Both the position numbers and the translations under genes were made by a program. DNA of 64,000 nucleotides. Origin: Prevotella sp. P2-180 (GTDB taxonomy: Bacteria > Bacteroidota > Bacteroidia > Bacteroidales > Bacteroidaceae). Positions 1 through 7,849 of this stretch are shown in pieces. The DNA is taken from NCBI RefSeq assembly GCF_002251435.1, contig NZ_NPJI01000002.1:32596-96595 (forward strand), given 5' to 3'. The notes beneath the pieces were generated by a model. It was not told the DNA's origin. It did not search any database and saw only the letters and a program-made list of their open reading frames with translations. The stretch's first letter is position 1, and every line of letters begins with the position of its first letter.

Positions 1-1205
1 ATTCCGGGCCCTAATAGTGCTTTGGCTATTTTTCCTACTGTTTGTCCTTCGCGTACTATGATATATTTGTCGATACCTACGATGACGTATGCTCCTGTTC
101 TTACTCGTGCGTCCATGGTGTCGTATTTCGAGAAGTTGTCGTCGTTGTTGTCTTCTTTTGTCTTATTGTTTTCTTTCGGTTGATTATTTGTGGTTGTGTC
201 AGTCTTATTGTCTTTTGCCGTTTGTTTAGTTGTGTCGTTCTTTGTTTTTTCGGCTTCTTTGGTAGCTTTAGCCTCTTCAGCCAATCTTTTCGTCCTCAAT
301 TCTTCGTTTTGTTTATCGAGATATGTTGAGTATTTTGATATTTGCGAAGTCTTTTCCTGATGTCTTCCCTCTTCTATTCCGTACAGATAGCCTATATAGG
401 CTGAGGCTGCCATGAGTAAAAGGCATGAAGCTATTGATAAGAGAATTGTTGTAAAGTTATGGCTATTCTCTTCTTTGTCAAAGTCTTCAATTGGATCCTC
501 GGCGGGTTCCTCAATCTGTTTCTCGGCGGGTTCCTCAATCTGTTTCTCGGTGGGTTCCTCAATCAGTTCCTCGGCGGGTTCCTCAATCTGTTTCTCGGCG
601 GGTTCCTCAATCTGTTTCTCGGAAGATTCCTCAATCAGTTTCTCGGCAGTTTCCTTGGTAGATGTCTCGGCAAGCTCTTTGGTAGGTGATATGGTTTTTT
701 GGTTTCTTACCACATCATCGTTGTTGGAGCTTTCTTGGGGAGTGATGTCATGAACTTCCTCTTTCCCCTCCTCTTTTTTTTCCTCTTCTTCTTGTATTAT
801 CTCCTGTAATTCTTCTTGAGGTTCTTCTTGTTTGTCAATGTTTTCGTTGATGTTTGAAAGTTTGTCAATGTCAGAGAAGTCGACACCATCGTTGAGTACT
901 ACTGTTTCAAACTGTGCGAAAGGTCTGTTTACCATTTCCTTCATCACACTGTCGGGAGTGAATGTAATTTTTTGATGTCCATTTATGAGAACCCTTTCTC
1001 CCGTGTTTACGTTTACGCTTTCCCTTGGATCAACGTCAATGATTTTGAAAGTGCCGAAACCTTTGATTTTTACTAATTTATCGGTTTCGAGTCCTTCTTT
1101 CACTATGTCGAATATTGCGGTGACAAACTTTAATGCTTCATCGTTTGAAATTCCGTTTTTCTTTACCAGTATAGTGGCCAATTGCGTAATTGAGTATTTG
1201 CCCAT
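1..1205 (-). CDS. HU-like DNA-binding protein with transmembrane segment and LysM-like end (partial)
   Basis: The start codon is at 1205 and the frame is open to the left window edge, so the C-terminus is missing. Residues 1-95 resemble an HU/IHF fold (IKGFGTFKI motif). They are followed by a Glu/Lys-rich linker containing about six 8-residue repeats of the type IEEPAEKQ (roughly residues 188-238), a single hydrophobic segment near residues 253-275, a Lys/Glu/Thr-rich stretch, and a LysM-like start (VREGQTVGKIAKALLG) at the edge. Family knowledge: Bacteroidetes encode such HU-LysM fusions, with no defined role known to me. The inferred topology puts the HU domain in the cytoplasm and LysM outside, possibly linking nucleoid and cell wall. 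It begins two bases after the preceding HU gene, so the two are probably co-transcribed with ftsY and rimO. Confidence 0.8.
   Translation of the reverse strand, partial: MGKYSITQLATILVKKNGISNDEALKFVTAIFDIVKEGLETDKLVKIKGFGTFKIIDVDPRESVNVNTGERVLINGHQKITFTPDSVMKEMVNRPFAQFETVVLNDGVDFSDIDKLSNINENIDKQEEPQEELQEIIQEEEEKKEEGKEEVHDITPQESSNNDDVVRNQKTISPTKELAETSTKETAEKLIEESSEKQIEEPAEKQIEEPAEELIEEPTEKQIEEPAEKQIEEPAEDPIEDFDKEENSHNFTTILLSIASCLLLMAASAYIGYLYGIEEGRHQEKTSQISKYSTYLDKQNEELRTKRLAEEAKATKEAEKTKNDTTKQTAKDNKTDTTTNNQPKENNKTKEDNNDDNFSKYDTMDARVRTGAYVIVGIDKYIIVREGQTVGKIAKALLGPG
484..655 (-). repeat. 24-bp coding tandem repeat (EEPAEKQI-type octapeptide)
   Basis: About six imperfect 24-bp units encode Glu/Pro/Ala/Lys octapeptides just before the transmembrane segment of the HU-LysM protein. 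The period is a multiple of three, so copy-number change would lengthen or shorten the linker without breaking the frame. Confidence 0.85.
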
Positions 1206-1207
1206 GA

Positions 1208-1495
1208 CTATTTGTTTCCTCCTTTCTTCACTTTATCTTTCCATATGGCTGCCGGTTTGAAGTTCAGTACGAGTTTAGGAGGTACGAGCATTCTCTGTTG
1301 CGTAGAAGGGTTGACCATGATGCGTTCCAGTTTCTTTTTTATGTCGAAAGTTCCGAAGCCAGGTATAGTGACACAATTACCCTCTTGGAAACCGTCGCTC
1401 ATTTTGTCAATGACGTTGGTCACCATGCGTTGAGTGTCTGATGCTGTATAGCCCATTCGTACAGACAATCGTTGTATGAAATCCTTGTTGTTCAC
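1208..1495 (-). CDS. HU family DNA-binding protein
   Basis: A 95-residue basic protein of usual HU length with the core motif VTIPGFGTFDIKKK and a basic C-terminal arm containing NPSTQQRM. HU dimers bend and compact DNA in the nucleoid. It lies 30 bases after rimO and 2 bases before the HU-LysM gene, so it is probably part of the ftsY-rimO-HU operon. The sequence differs clearly from the other HU protein in this window (53601-53879), so they are paralogues rather than recent duplicates. Confidence 0.92.
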   Translation of the reverse strand: MNNKDFIQRLSVRMGYTASDTQRMVTNVIDKMSDGFQEGNCVTIPGFGTFDIKKKLERIMVNPSTQQRMLVPPKLVLNFKPAAIWKDKVKKGGNK

Positions 1496-1525
1496 GTCTC
1501 TTTAATATTTTGTGTATACACACAT

Positions 1526-2824
1526 CTATTCAACTTTGGCATAGAGGTCGAATTCTTCAGAGTCTGTTATGGTAGCATCTACCATTTGTCCTGTTCTTAA
1601 TTTCTTTTCACCAACAGGAATGAGCACTTCAGGGTCGACTTCCGGTGAGCTGTATTCTGTTCTTCCCACGTAGTAGTTGCCTTCTTTTCTGTCAATTACA
1701 ACCTTCATTGTTTTTCCCACTTTTTCCGCTTCCAGTTCAGCGCTTATTCTCTGTTGCAGTGCCATGAGTTTGTCGAGTCGTGCCTGTTTAATTTCCTCAG
1801 GTACGTTGTCTTCATATTTTTCGGCAGAGAATGTTCCCTCTTCTTCTGAGTAAGCGAATGCTCCCATTCTTTCAAATCTTACTTTTCGTGTAAACTCCAT
1901 GAGTTCTTCGAAGTCTTCCTCTGTTTCCCCCGGGAATCCAACCATGAGAGTTGTTCTGAGATGTATTCCCGGCACTTCTTTCCTTATTCTTTCTATCAGG
2001 TTGTAGGTTTCTTCTTTTGTTACGTGTCGGTGCATTCTCTGTAGCATGTTGTCAGAGATGTGTTGTAGTGCAATGTCGAGATATTTGCAAACGTTAGTTT
2101 TCTCTCTCATCACTTTCAGCAAGTCCCACGGGAAGTGAGTAGGGTAGGCGTAGTGCAGTCTTATCCATTTTACTCCTTTTATGTCGGCCATTTTCGACAC
2201 GAGTTCCGCAATATGTTGTTTTCCGTCGATGTCTATTCCGTAGTATGTGAGTTCTTGTGCAATGATTTGAAATTCTCTTGTGCCTTTTTCCGCGAGTTGT
2301 CTCACCTCTTCTAAAATTTCGTCCATGGGTCTGCTTACGTGTTTTCCTGTAATGATAGGAATGGCACAATATGCGCAGTTACGGTTGCATCCCTCGCTGA
2401 TTTTTATGTATGCGTAATGTTTTGGAGTTGTGAGTCGTCTTGGTCCGTCGCAAGTCTTTGCCTCTCCGTTTCCGAGGTCGAAAAGAAGTTGTTTGTAGTT
2501 GAACTTTCCGTAGTATTTGTCTACTTGCGGTATTTCCTGTTCCAGTTCTTTTTGGTATCTTTGCGACAGGCATCCCATAACAAAGAGTTTTTTCAATCTT
2601 CCTTCCTCTTTTGCCTGGGCGAGTTCGAGTATAGTGTTGATGCTTTCCTCTTTGGCGTCTTGTATGAATCCGCAAGTGTTTACCACGGCAATATCCCCTT
2701 GTGGGTTTTTGCTGTCATGTACGCAGTGGTATCCGTTTGCTTCAAAGAGTCCCATAAGAGTCTCGCTGTCAACGAGATTCTTTGAGCATCCCATAGTTAT
2801 TATGTCTATTGTGTTTTTTTTCAT
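1526..2824 (-). CDS. rimO: Ribosomal protein S12 methylthiotransferase RimO
   Basis: Radical-SAM enzyme that methylthiolates the conserved aspartate of ribosomal protein S12. The 432 residues show an N-terminal UPF0004 domain (MGCSKNLVDSE with conserved cysteines), the radical-SAM cluster motif CNRNCAYC near residues 144-151, and a C-terminal TRAM region starting near residue 365. Length matches the family. It starts 36 bases after ftsY and precedes the HU gene by 30 bases, indicating co-transcription. The related tRNA enzyme MiaB is the main alternative; the SEGCNRNCAYCAIP form and the DSETLMG N-terminus favour RimO. Confidence 0.96.
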   Translation of the reverse strand: MKKNTIDIITMGCSKNLVDSETLMGLFEANGYHCVHDSKNPQGDIAVVNTCGFIQDAKEESINTILELAQAKEEGRLKKLFVMGCLSQRYQKELEQEIPQVDKYYGKFNYKQLLFDLGNGEAKTCDGPRRLTTPKHYAYIKISEGCNRNCAYCAIPIITGKHVSRPMDEILEEVRQLAEKGTREFQIIAQELTYYGIDIDGKQHIAELVSKMADIKGVKWIRLHYAYPTHFPWDLLKVMREKTNVCKYLDIALQHISDNMLQRMHRHVTKEETYNLIERIRKEVPGIHLRTTLMVGFPGETEEDFEELMEFTRKVRFERMGAFAYSEEEGTFSAEKYEDNVPEEIKQARLDKLMALQQRISAELEAEKVGKTMKVVIDRKEGNYYVGRTEYSSPEVDPEVLIPVGEKKLRTGQMVDATITDSEEFDLYAKVE

Positions 2825-2860
2825 TCAGTTGTTATTCTTCGCGCATTACGGCTGATTGTG

Positions 2861-3814
2861 TCATTTTTTGAACAGAGAGTCAACAAATTGAGCCTTGTTG
2901 AAGAGTTGCAGGTCTTCCATCTTCTCTCCCAGTCCGATGTATTTCACTGGAACTTTTAGTTGGTCGCTAATTCCAATTACCACTCCTCCCTTTGCTGTTC
3001 CGTCAAGTTTTGTGATAGCCAGTGACGTGATTTGTGTTACGGCGGCAAACTGTTTAGCCTGTTCAAAAGCATTTTGTCCTGTACTTCCGTCGAGTACGAG
3101 TAGCACTTCGTCAGGCGCCTCTGGCAGTACTTTTTTCATCACGTCCTTTATTTTCTTCAGTTCGTTCATCAGTCCCACCTTGTTGTGTAGTCTTCCCGCT
3201 GTGTCGATAATTACCACGTCGGCATTGTTTGCCTTTGCGCTGCTGAGAGTGTCGAAGGTGACAGAGGCCGGGTCGCTTCCCATCTGTTGTTTAATGACAG
3301 GTACTCCCACTCGTTCGCCCCAGATGCAAATTTGGTCAACTGCAGCAGCTCTGAAGGTGTCAGCTGCACCGAGATAGACTTTTTTTCCTGCGTTTTTGAA
3401 TTGGTATGCCAGTTTTCCGATGGTCGTAGTCTTTCCTACTCCGTTTACTCCTACGACGAGTATGACGTATGGCTTGTGGTCAGTAGGCAGTTCCCAATTA
3501 TCGTTGTCTTCAGTATTGTTTTCCGACAAAAGCGCGGCGATTTCCTGACGTAGTATTGAGTTGAGTTCAGAAGTGCTTACGTATTTGTCTCTTGCCACTC
3601 TATTCTCTATTCTTTCAATAATTTTTAGTGTGGTGTCAACTCCCACGTCGCTTGTTATCAATACTTCTTCGAGGTTGTCGAGCACTTCGTCGTCAACCTT
3701 AGATTTTCCTGCCACGGCGCGTGCCAGTTTATCGAAGACGCTAGTCTTAGTTTTCTCCAAACCCTTGTCAAGAGTTTCCTTTTTGTTTTTGTTGAAAAAT
3801 CCGAATATACCCAT
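2861..3814 (-). CDS. ftsY: Signal recognition particle receptor FtsY
   Basis: SRP receptor GTPase that docks ribosome-nascent chain complexes at the inner membrane. The protein has an N-terminal helical domain and an NG domain with G1 GVNGVGKTTT (about residues 121-130), DTAGR (G3) and TKLDGTAKGG (G4/G5). The start at 3814 (MGIFGFF) gives 317 residues; an in-frame ATG seven codons upstream falls right behind the promoter and is less likely. There is no long acidic A domain, as is usual in Bacteroidetes. First gene of the ftsY-rimO-HU-HU operon. Confidence 0.96.
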   Translation of the reverse strand: MGIFGFFNKNKKETLDKGLEKTKTSVFDKLARAVAGKSKVDDEVLDNLEEVLITSDVGVDTTLKIIERIENRVARDKYVSTSELNSILRQEIAALLSENNTEDNDNWELPTDHKPYVILVVGVNGVGKTTTIGKLAYQFKNAGKKVYLGAADTFRAAAVDQICIWGERVGVPVIKQQMGSDPASVTFDTLSSAKANNADVVIIDTAGRLHNKVGLMNELKKIKDVMKKVLPEAPDEVLLVLDGSTGQNAFEQAKQFAAVTQITSLAITKLDGTAKGGVVIGISDQLKVPVKYIGLGEKMEDLQLFNKAQFVDSLFKK

Positions 3815-3832
3815 GATTGTATAATTTGACTG

Positions 3833-3840
3833 CAAACTTA
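3833..3840 (-). promoter_or_regulatory. -7 box of ftsY promoter
   Basis: The minus strand reads TAAGTTTG, matching TAnnTTTG, 19 bases upstream of the ftsY start. No good TTTG -33 box is visible at the right distance. A terminator at 3945-3976 separates it from the upstream ribosomal protein operon, which supports an own promoter. Confidence 0.55.
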
Positions 3841-3944
3841 CTAATTTTTTTTTATATTCCAGCAGATTTTCTGAAAAAAGTGATAATTATGATGTTGAAA
3901 AGTTGTATATGCTAAGAAAGAGCCCATAATAATTGAAAAAATAT

Positions 3945-3976
3945 AGGGCTACAACCACAAGAGTGATTGTAGCCCT
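3945..3976 (-). terminator. Terminator of the rpmB-rpmG-DUF4295 operon
   Basis: A 10-bp perfect stem (AGGGCTACAA with TTGTAGCCCT) and 12-base loop. On the minus strand it is followed by a T-rich run, as in an intrinsic terminator, 26 bases after the DUF4295 stop codon. Confidence 0.85.
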
Positions 3977-4001
3977 ACTAAATAATTATTATCGGATTCT
4001 A

Positions 4002-4160
4002 TTAGTTCTTGAAGAAATCCTTAACGGCCTCATTAGGAACCATACGTTCATCAAAAATGTAAGCGCCAGTCTTTGGACTCTTAACCATCTTTATTACTTT
4101 TGAGTAAGCGCGACCATCCTTTTTACCTTCGCGGAGGGTAGCGACGACTTTCTTTGCCAT
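4002..4160 (-). CDS. DUF4295 family protein
   Basis: A 52-residue basic protein beginning MAKKVVATLREGKKDG and ending AVKDFFKN. It matches the Bacteroidetes DUF4295 family, which regularly follows rpmB and rpmG. It lies 25 bases downstream of rpmG on the same strand and directly before a strong terminator, so it is the last gene of the ribosomal operon. The function is not established; its size, charge and constant neighbourhood suggest a ribosome-associated or ribosomal protein. Confidence 0.9.
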   Translation of the reverse strand: MAKKVVATLREGKKDGRAYSKVIKMVKSPKTGAYIFDERMVPNEAVKDFFKN

Positions 4161-4185
4161 GTGTCTAAGTGCTTAAAAAGTATTA

Positions 4186-4374
4186 TTATTTGATTTCCTT
4201 ATGAAGTGTCATCTTTTTCAAGATGGGGTTGTACTTCATGAGTTCCATTCTCTCAGGAGTGTTTTTACGATTTTTTGTCGTAATATAACGGCTTGTGCCT
4301 GGCATGCCGCTATTTTTCATTTCTGTGCACTCCAGGATAACCTGTACTCTGTTGCCTTTTGCTTTCTTTGCCAT
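4186..4374 (-). CDS. rpmG: 50S ribosomal protein bL33
   Basis: A 62-residue protein beginning [18 protein letters not shown], with the family pattern [22 protein letters not shown]. bL33 is a large-subunit protein near the E site. It lacks the CxxC pairs of zinc-binding forms, so this is a zinc-independent version. It starts 5 bases after rpmB and is followed by DUF4295. Confidence 0.97.
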   Translation of the reverse strand: MAKKAKGNRVQVILECTEMKNSGMPGTSRYITTKNRKNTPERMELMKYNPILKKMTLHKEIK

Positions 4375-4379
4375 CGTTG

Positions 4380-4643
4380 TTACTCTCCTATCACTTTAAT
4401 GTCCTTCCAGTCAACGAAGCCTTTGGCAACAGCCTGCTTAAGAGCGGCATCGAGACCAACTTTATTAATCATACGCAGACCAGCGGCGCTGATCTTCAAG
4501 CTAATCCAGCAGTCCTCCTCTACATAGAAGAACTTCTTGCTGAAAAGGTTGACGTCAAAGCTGCGCTTTGTGCGGTGCTTTGAGTGAGACACATTACAAC
4601 CTATCTGTGCCTTCTTTCCCGTAATCTGACAAATCTTCGACAT
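4380..4643 (-). CDS. rpmB: 50S ribosomal protein bL28
   Basis: An 87-residue protein with the typical N-terminus [21 protein letters not shown] and the [13 protein letters not shown] core. bL28 is a large-subunit protein. First gene of a three-gene operon (bL28, bL33, DUF4295) driven by a well-formed promoter at 4695-4726 and closed by the terminator at 3945-3976. Confidence 0.97.
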   Translation of the reverse strand: MSKICQITGKKAQIGCNVSHSKHRTKRSFDVNLFSKKFFYVEEDCWISLKISAAGLRMINKVGLDAALKQAVAKGFVDWKDIKVIGE

Positions 4644-4694
4644 TTCTATCTAAGTTTTTTGTTTTCTTTTTTATAACTTATTCCAAACAGGGTG

Positions 4695-4726
4695 CAAATT
4701 TAGTGACTTTTTTTGATATATGCAAA
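4695..4726 (-). promoter_or_regulatory. Promoter of the rpmB operon
   Basis: The minus strand has TTTG (4723-4726), a 20-base spacer and TAAATTTG (4695-4702), the Bacteroidetes primary sigma pattern. It lies 52 bases upstream of the rpmB start. Confidence 0.8.
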
Positions 4727-4802
4727 TATTAGCCATTAAAATTCAACTTTTTAAGGAATATTTTGATTTTTCGAGCTCTATAACATACTATTAGTGGGCT
4801 TT

Positions 4803-5318
4803 TTAGCCTTCAAATGGTTGTTTTGTGCTTTCTTCTTCATTTAGTAGTTCGCAAAACATTTGCATTGCTTTGTTGGTGGCGATAGAGAGGTTGATGTCTC
4901 GTCCGTAATCTTCTGTCAGTTTCATCGTGATCACCTTGTCGGGAGTGCCGCAGGCGAGCCAGATTGTTCCTACGGGTATTTCTTTTGTTCCTCCACCAGG
5001 GCCGGCAAATCCTGTTGATGCTATTGCATAGTCGGTGTCAAGTGTCTTGCAAGCGCCTTTTACCATTGCTATTGCTACTTCTTCGCACACTGCGGTTTTT
5101 TCTTCCATAAGCAGCATGTCGACACCGAGGAGCTTGTTTTTCACTTCTTCGGTATAGGACACTATTCCTCCCTTAAAGTATTTTGATGCTCCTGGAATGG
5201 CTATGAGTGCCTCTGCTATTCTTCCGCCGGTACAGCTTTCAGCTGTTCCTACTGTTTTTTCCATTTCCCAGAGTTTCTGGCTTACTTCTCTGCTGATGAT
5301 TTTGCTTTCAAAGTCCAT
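4803..5318 (-). CDS. CinA family nicotinamide-nucleotide amidohydrolase
   Basis: A 171-residue protein corresponding to the stand-alone C-terminal domain of CinA (PncC/YdeJ type), which deamidates NMN to nicotinate mononucleotide for pyridine nucleotide recycling. The signature TAESCTGGRIAEAL lies near residues 25-38 and STGFAGPGGG in the second half. The N-terminal MoCF-like domain of full-length CinA is absent, as is common for this type. It follows tsaD on the same strand after a 64-base gap and is probably in the map-tsaD transcription unit. Confidence 0.92.
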   Translation of the reverse strand: MDFESKIISREVSQKLWEMEKTVGTAESCTGGRIAEALIAIPGASKYFKGGIVSYTEEVKNKLLGVDMLLMEEKTAVCEEVAIAMVKGACKTLDTDYAIASTGFAGPGGGTKEIPVGTIWLACGTPDKVITMKLTEDYGRDINLSIATNKAMQMFCELLNEEESTKQPFEG

Positions 5319-5382
5319 CTTTTAATTTTTGAATTTGTTTATTATATTTTTGGAGTCAAGGAGTTAAGACAAATGTCTTTCC

Positions 5383-6417
5383 TCACTCAAAAGTCGTCTT
5401 GGCGAAGGCTGGGGCTTCTATGCTACAGAACTCCTTGTTCAGATACTTGTAATAACCGGTAATGCCTATCATTGCTGCATTGTCGGTGGTGTAGCTGAAT
5501 TTTGGTATGTAAATATTCCATCCGTAGCGTATGGCATGGTCGTGAAAAGCATTGCGTAGTCCGTTGTTGGCACTTACTCCTCCTGCCACTGCTACATGTT
5601 TTATACCAGTGAGTTTCACAGCCTTTCGTAGTTTTTTCATCAGTATGTCAACGATGGTCCATTCGAGACTTGCAGCTATGTCTTCCTTGTTTTTCTCTAT
5701 GAAGTCTGGGTCTTCTGCCACCCACTCGCGCAATGAGTAGAGAAAAGACGTCTTTAGCCCGCTGAAGCTGTAGTTCAGGTCTGCTATCTGTGGTTCGGCA
5801 AATTTAAATCTCTTTGGGTTGCCTTGGCGTGCCAGTCGGTCTATAATGGGGCCTCCAGGGTATCCCAATCCCATCACTTTCGAACATTTGTCGATGGCTT
5901 CTCCCGCCGCATCGTCAATGGTTTGTCCTATCACTTCCATCTTGTTGTATGCCTCTACCTTGACTATTTGTGAGTTTCCTCCGCTTACGAGAAGGCAGAG
6001 GAAGGGTAGGGGAGGTGCCGAAGTGTCATCGTCGCTTTCCTTTATGAAGTGTGCCATGACGTGACCTTGCAGGTGGTTGACATCTATAAGCGGAATTCCG
6101 AGGGCTCTTGCAAATCCCTTTGCGAAACTCACTCCCACGAGAAGTGAGCCCATCAGACCTGGACCACGTGTGAATGCTACTGCTGAGAGCTGTTCTTTTT
6201 CAATGCCTGCTTTCTTTATGGCTTGGTCCACCACAGGCACTACGTTTTGCTGATGTGCCCTTGATGCCAATTCGGGCACAACACCGCCGTATGCCTCGTG
6301 TACAGCCTGGCTTGCTGTTACGTTGCTCAGGAGAACTCCGTCGCGCAACACGGCTGCAGATGTGTCGTCGCAGCTGCTTTCTATTGCAAGAATGTATATA
6401 TTCTTTTTCTCTTCCAT
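5383..6417 (-). CDS. tsaD: tRNA N6-adenosine threonylcarbamoyltransferase TsaD
   Basis: Transfers threonylcarbamoyl to A37 of ANN-decoding tRNAs, with TsaB and TsaE. The start at 6417 (MEEKKN) gives 344 residues, close to the family length; an in-frame ATG 11 codons upstream is less likely. Seen: ESSCDDTSAAV near the N-terminus, the metal-binding HLQGHVMAH around residues 112-120, SGGNSQ, and AGGVSANNGLR. It lies between map and the CinA-family gene on the same strand. Confidence 0.97.
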   Translation of the reverse strand: MEEKKNIYILAIESSCDDTSAAVLRDGVLLSNVTASQAVHEAYGGVVPELASRAHQQNVVPVVDQAIKKAGIEKEQLSAVAFTRGPGLMGSLLVGVSFAKGFARALGIPLIDVNHLQGHVMAHFIKESDDDTSAPPLPFLCLLVSGGNSQIVKVEAYNKMEVIGQTIDDAAGEAIDKCSKVMGLGYPGGPIIDRLARQGNPKRFKFAEPQIADLNYSFSGLKTSFLYSLREWVAEDPDFIEKNKEDIAASLEWTIVDILMKKLRKAVKLTGIKHVAVAGGVSANNGLRNAFHDHAIRYGWNIYIPKFSYTTDNAAMIGITGYYKYLNKEFCSIEAPAFAKTTFE

Positions 6418-6515
6418 TACCTTATTATATATTAAACTCAAGTTTCGCATGTCTGTGACATGCTGTCACTCTCTCTTATTAGCCAACCAACGGTCAGGAG
6501 TCGAACGTAAAGGCG

Positions 6516-7376
6516 TCAATGGCTCAATATTTCCAGTCCGTGTTCGGTCATGAGGAATGTGTGTTCCCATTGTGCGCTGGGCAGTTCGTCGCCAGTGATA
6601 ACCTCCCAGCCATATTTGTCGTCAGCGTCGATAAATACTTTCCATGTGCCTTGGTTTATCATAGGCTCAATAGTGAATACCATTCCAGGAACGAGAAGCA
6701 TTCCCTGCCCTCTGTGTCCGTAGTGCGCCACTTCTGGTTCTTCGTGGAATTGGATTCCCACTCCATGTCCGCATAGGTCGCGTACAATGCCGTAGTGGTA
6801 TCTCTCTACATGTTTTTGTATGGCGTGTCCTATGTCTCCCACAAATCCGTATGGTTTAGCGGCTTCGGCTCCAATTTCCAGACATTCTTTAGCCACTCTT
6901 ACGAGTTGTTCTTTCTCAGGGGTAGTCTTTCCCATGATAAACATTCTCGAAGCATCTGCGTAATATCCGTCGAGTATAGTTGTAAAGTCAACGTTTATGA
7001 TGTCACCTTCCTTAAGTATATCTTCCTTTTTGGGTATACCGTGGCACACCACCTCGTTGATACTGGTGCATACGCTCATGGGGAATCCTTCATATCCCAA
7101 GCATGCAGGTGTAGCACCTTGTTCCTCGCAGTATTTTCTGCATATTTCGTCAATTTCCAGTGTCGACATTCCGATATGTATCTGTCGCGCCACCTCGTCG
7201 AGCACTCCAGTGTTTACGACACCGCTTTTGCGTATTCCTTCAATCTGTTCTGGTGTTTTTATCAGGTCTCTGGTAGGCACCAGCTTACCTTTGTTTTCCC
7301 AGTACAAAATTTTCTTGTCCATTTCTGTAGGCTCTTGCCCTTTTAGCAGATGCCATCTTCTTTTTTTTCCAAACAT
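6516..7376 (-). CDS. map: Type I methionine aminopeptidase
   Basis: Removes the initiator methionine from nascent proteins; a dinuclear metal enzyme of the pita-bread fold. The start at 7376 (MFGKKRRWHLLKGQ) gives 286 residues, slightly longer than the E. coli enzyme owing to an N-terminal extension of about 35 residues. Visible family motifs are NVDFTTILDGYYADASR with metal aspartates, CGHGVG, and FTIEPMIN with a metal glutamate. First gene of the map-tsaD-CinA unit, with a full promoter just upstream. A longer reading to 7445 would start inside the promoter. Confidence 0.96.
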   Translation of the reverse strand: MFGKKRRWHLLKGQEPTEMDKKILYWENKGKLVPTRDLIKTPEQIEGIRKSGVVNTGVLDEVARQIHIGMSTLEIDEICRKYCEEQGATPACLGYEGFPMSVCTSINEVVCHGIPKKEDILKEGDIINVDFTTILDGYYADASRMFIMGKTTPEKEQLVRVAKECLEIGAEAAKPYGFVGDIGHAIQKHVERYHYGIVRDLCGHGVGIQFHEEPEVAHYGHRGQGMLLVPGMVFTIEPMINQGTWKVFIDADDKYGWEVITGDELPSAQWEHTFLMTEHGLEILSH

Positions 7377-7402
7377 AATTAATGATTGTATAATATCGCG
7401 TG

Positions 7403-7433
7403 CAAAGTTACACCAAATAAGAGACAATACAAA
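7403..7433 (-). promoter_or_regulatory. Promoter of map
   Basis: The minus strand carries TTTG (7430-7433), a 19-base spacer and TAACTTTG (7403-7410), 27 bases upstream of the map start. Confidence 0.8.
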
Positions 7434-7538
7434 ATAAAAAGTCAAAAAACTTTCTTTTTTTTCTCGTTTTAAAGTGCAAGTGACTCCTTCTGCAAAGTAT
7501 ATTCCTTAAGAAAAAGTATTGGAAAAGACATAAAAAAT

Positions 7539-7574
7539 GCCCCAGAATACAGTAATCACTACTCTTTCTGGGGC
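7539..7574 (-). terminator. Intrinsic terminator
   Basis: Stem GCCCCAGAA / TTCTGGGGC with an inner AGTA/TACT pairing. On the minus strand it is followed by ATTTTTT. It separates the upstream unit(s) from the map promoter. Confidence 0.85.
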
Positions 7575-7735
7575 TCATTACCTTAAAAAGACACCTATTG
7601 AAATTGATATTTTGTATTTTTCTACCTCACATTTATTCCTTGCACCACATGTTGTAGTGCCGTGGCTTTTTTGAGACACGATAAAGTAGACTTTTCATAT
7701 ATTAAATAGATATTTTGTAATATGTCTGCTTTTAG
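7539..7735 (-). ncRNA. Candidate small RNA with its own promoter and terminator
   Basis: The gap between map and the ZIP transporter (about 470 bases) contains a complete minus-strand transcription unit. A promoter at 7742-7771 is followed by about 200 bases and an intrinsic terminator with a 9-bp stem (7539-7547 with 7566-7574) and a T run. The only reading frame inside is a 21-codon one starting MKSLLYRVSKK, which I cannot recognise. It could be a small RNA, a mini-protein mRNA, or a remnant with a readthrough terminator for the ZIP gene. Confidence 0.4.
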
Positions 7736-7741
7736 GCGGTG

Positions 7742-7771
7742 CAAAGATAATACAATTATTTGAAATCCAAA
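7742..7771 (-). promoter_or_regulatory. Intergenic promoter for the candidate small RNA
   Basis: The minus strand has TTTG (7768-7771), 18 bases, and TATCTTTG (7742-7749). No protein gene starts behind it before the terminator at 7539-7574. Confidence 0.6.
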
Positions 7772-7849
7772 CAGTTTGTGCCACTTTTTTAGAAAAAATA
7801 ACATAAAACCATATTTCCTTCTCCCTTTTGTTTCGTAAATCACGAAAAA

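Noticed and set aside
412..753. Plus-strand 113-residue Ser/Ile-rich frame
   Set aside because: It is the complement of the coding repeats of the HU-LysM gene; its repetitive sequence only mirrors that repeat.
7622..7843. 73-residue minus-strand frame between map and the ZIP gene
   Set aside because: It starts upstream of and runs across the promoter at 7742-7771, has no family resemblance, and ends well before the terminator.
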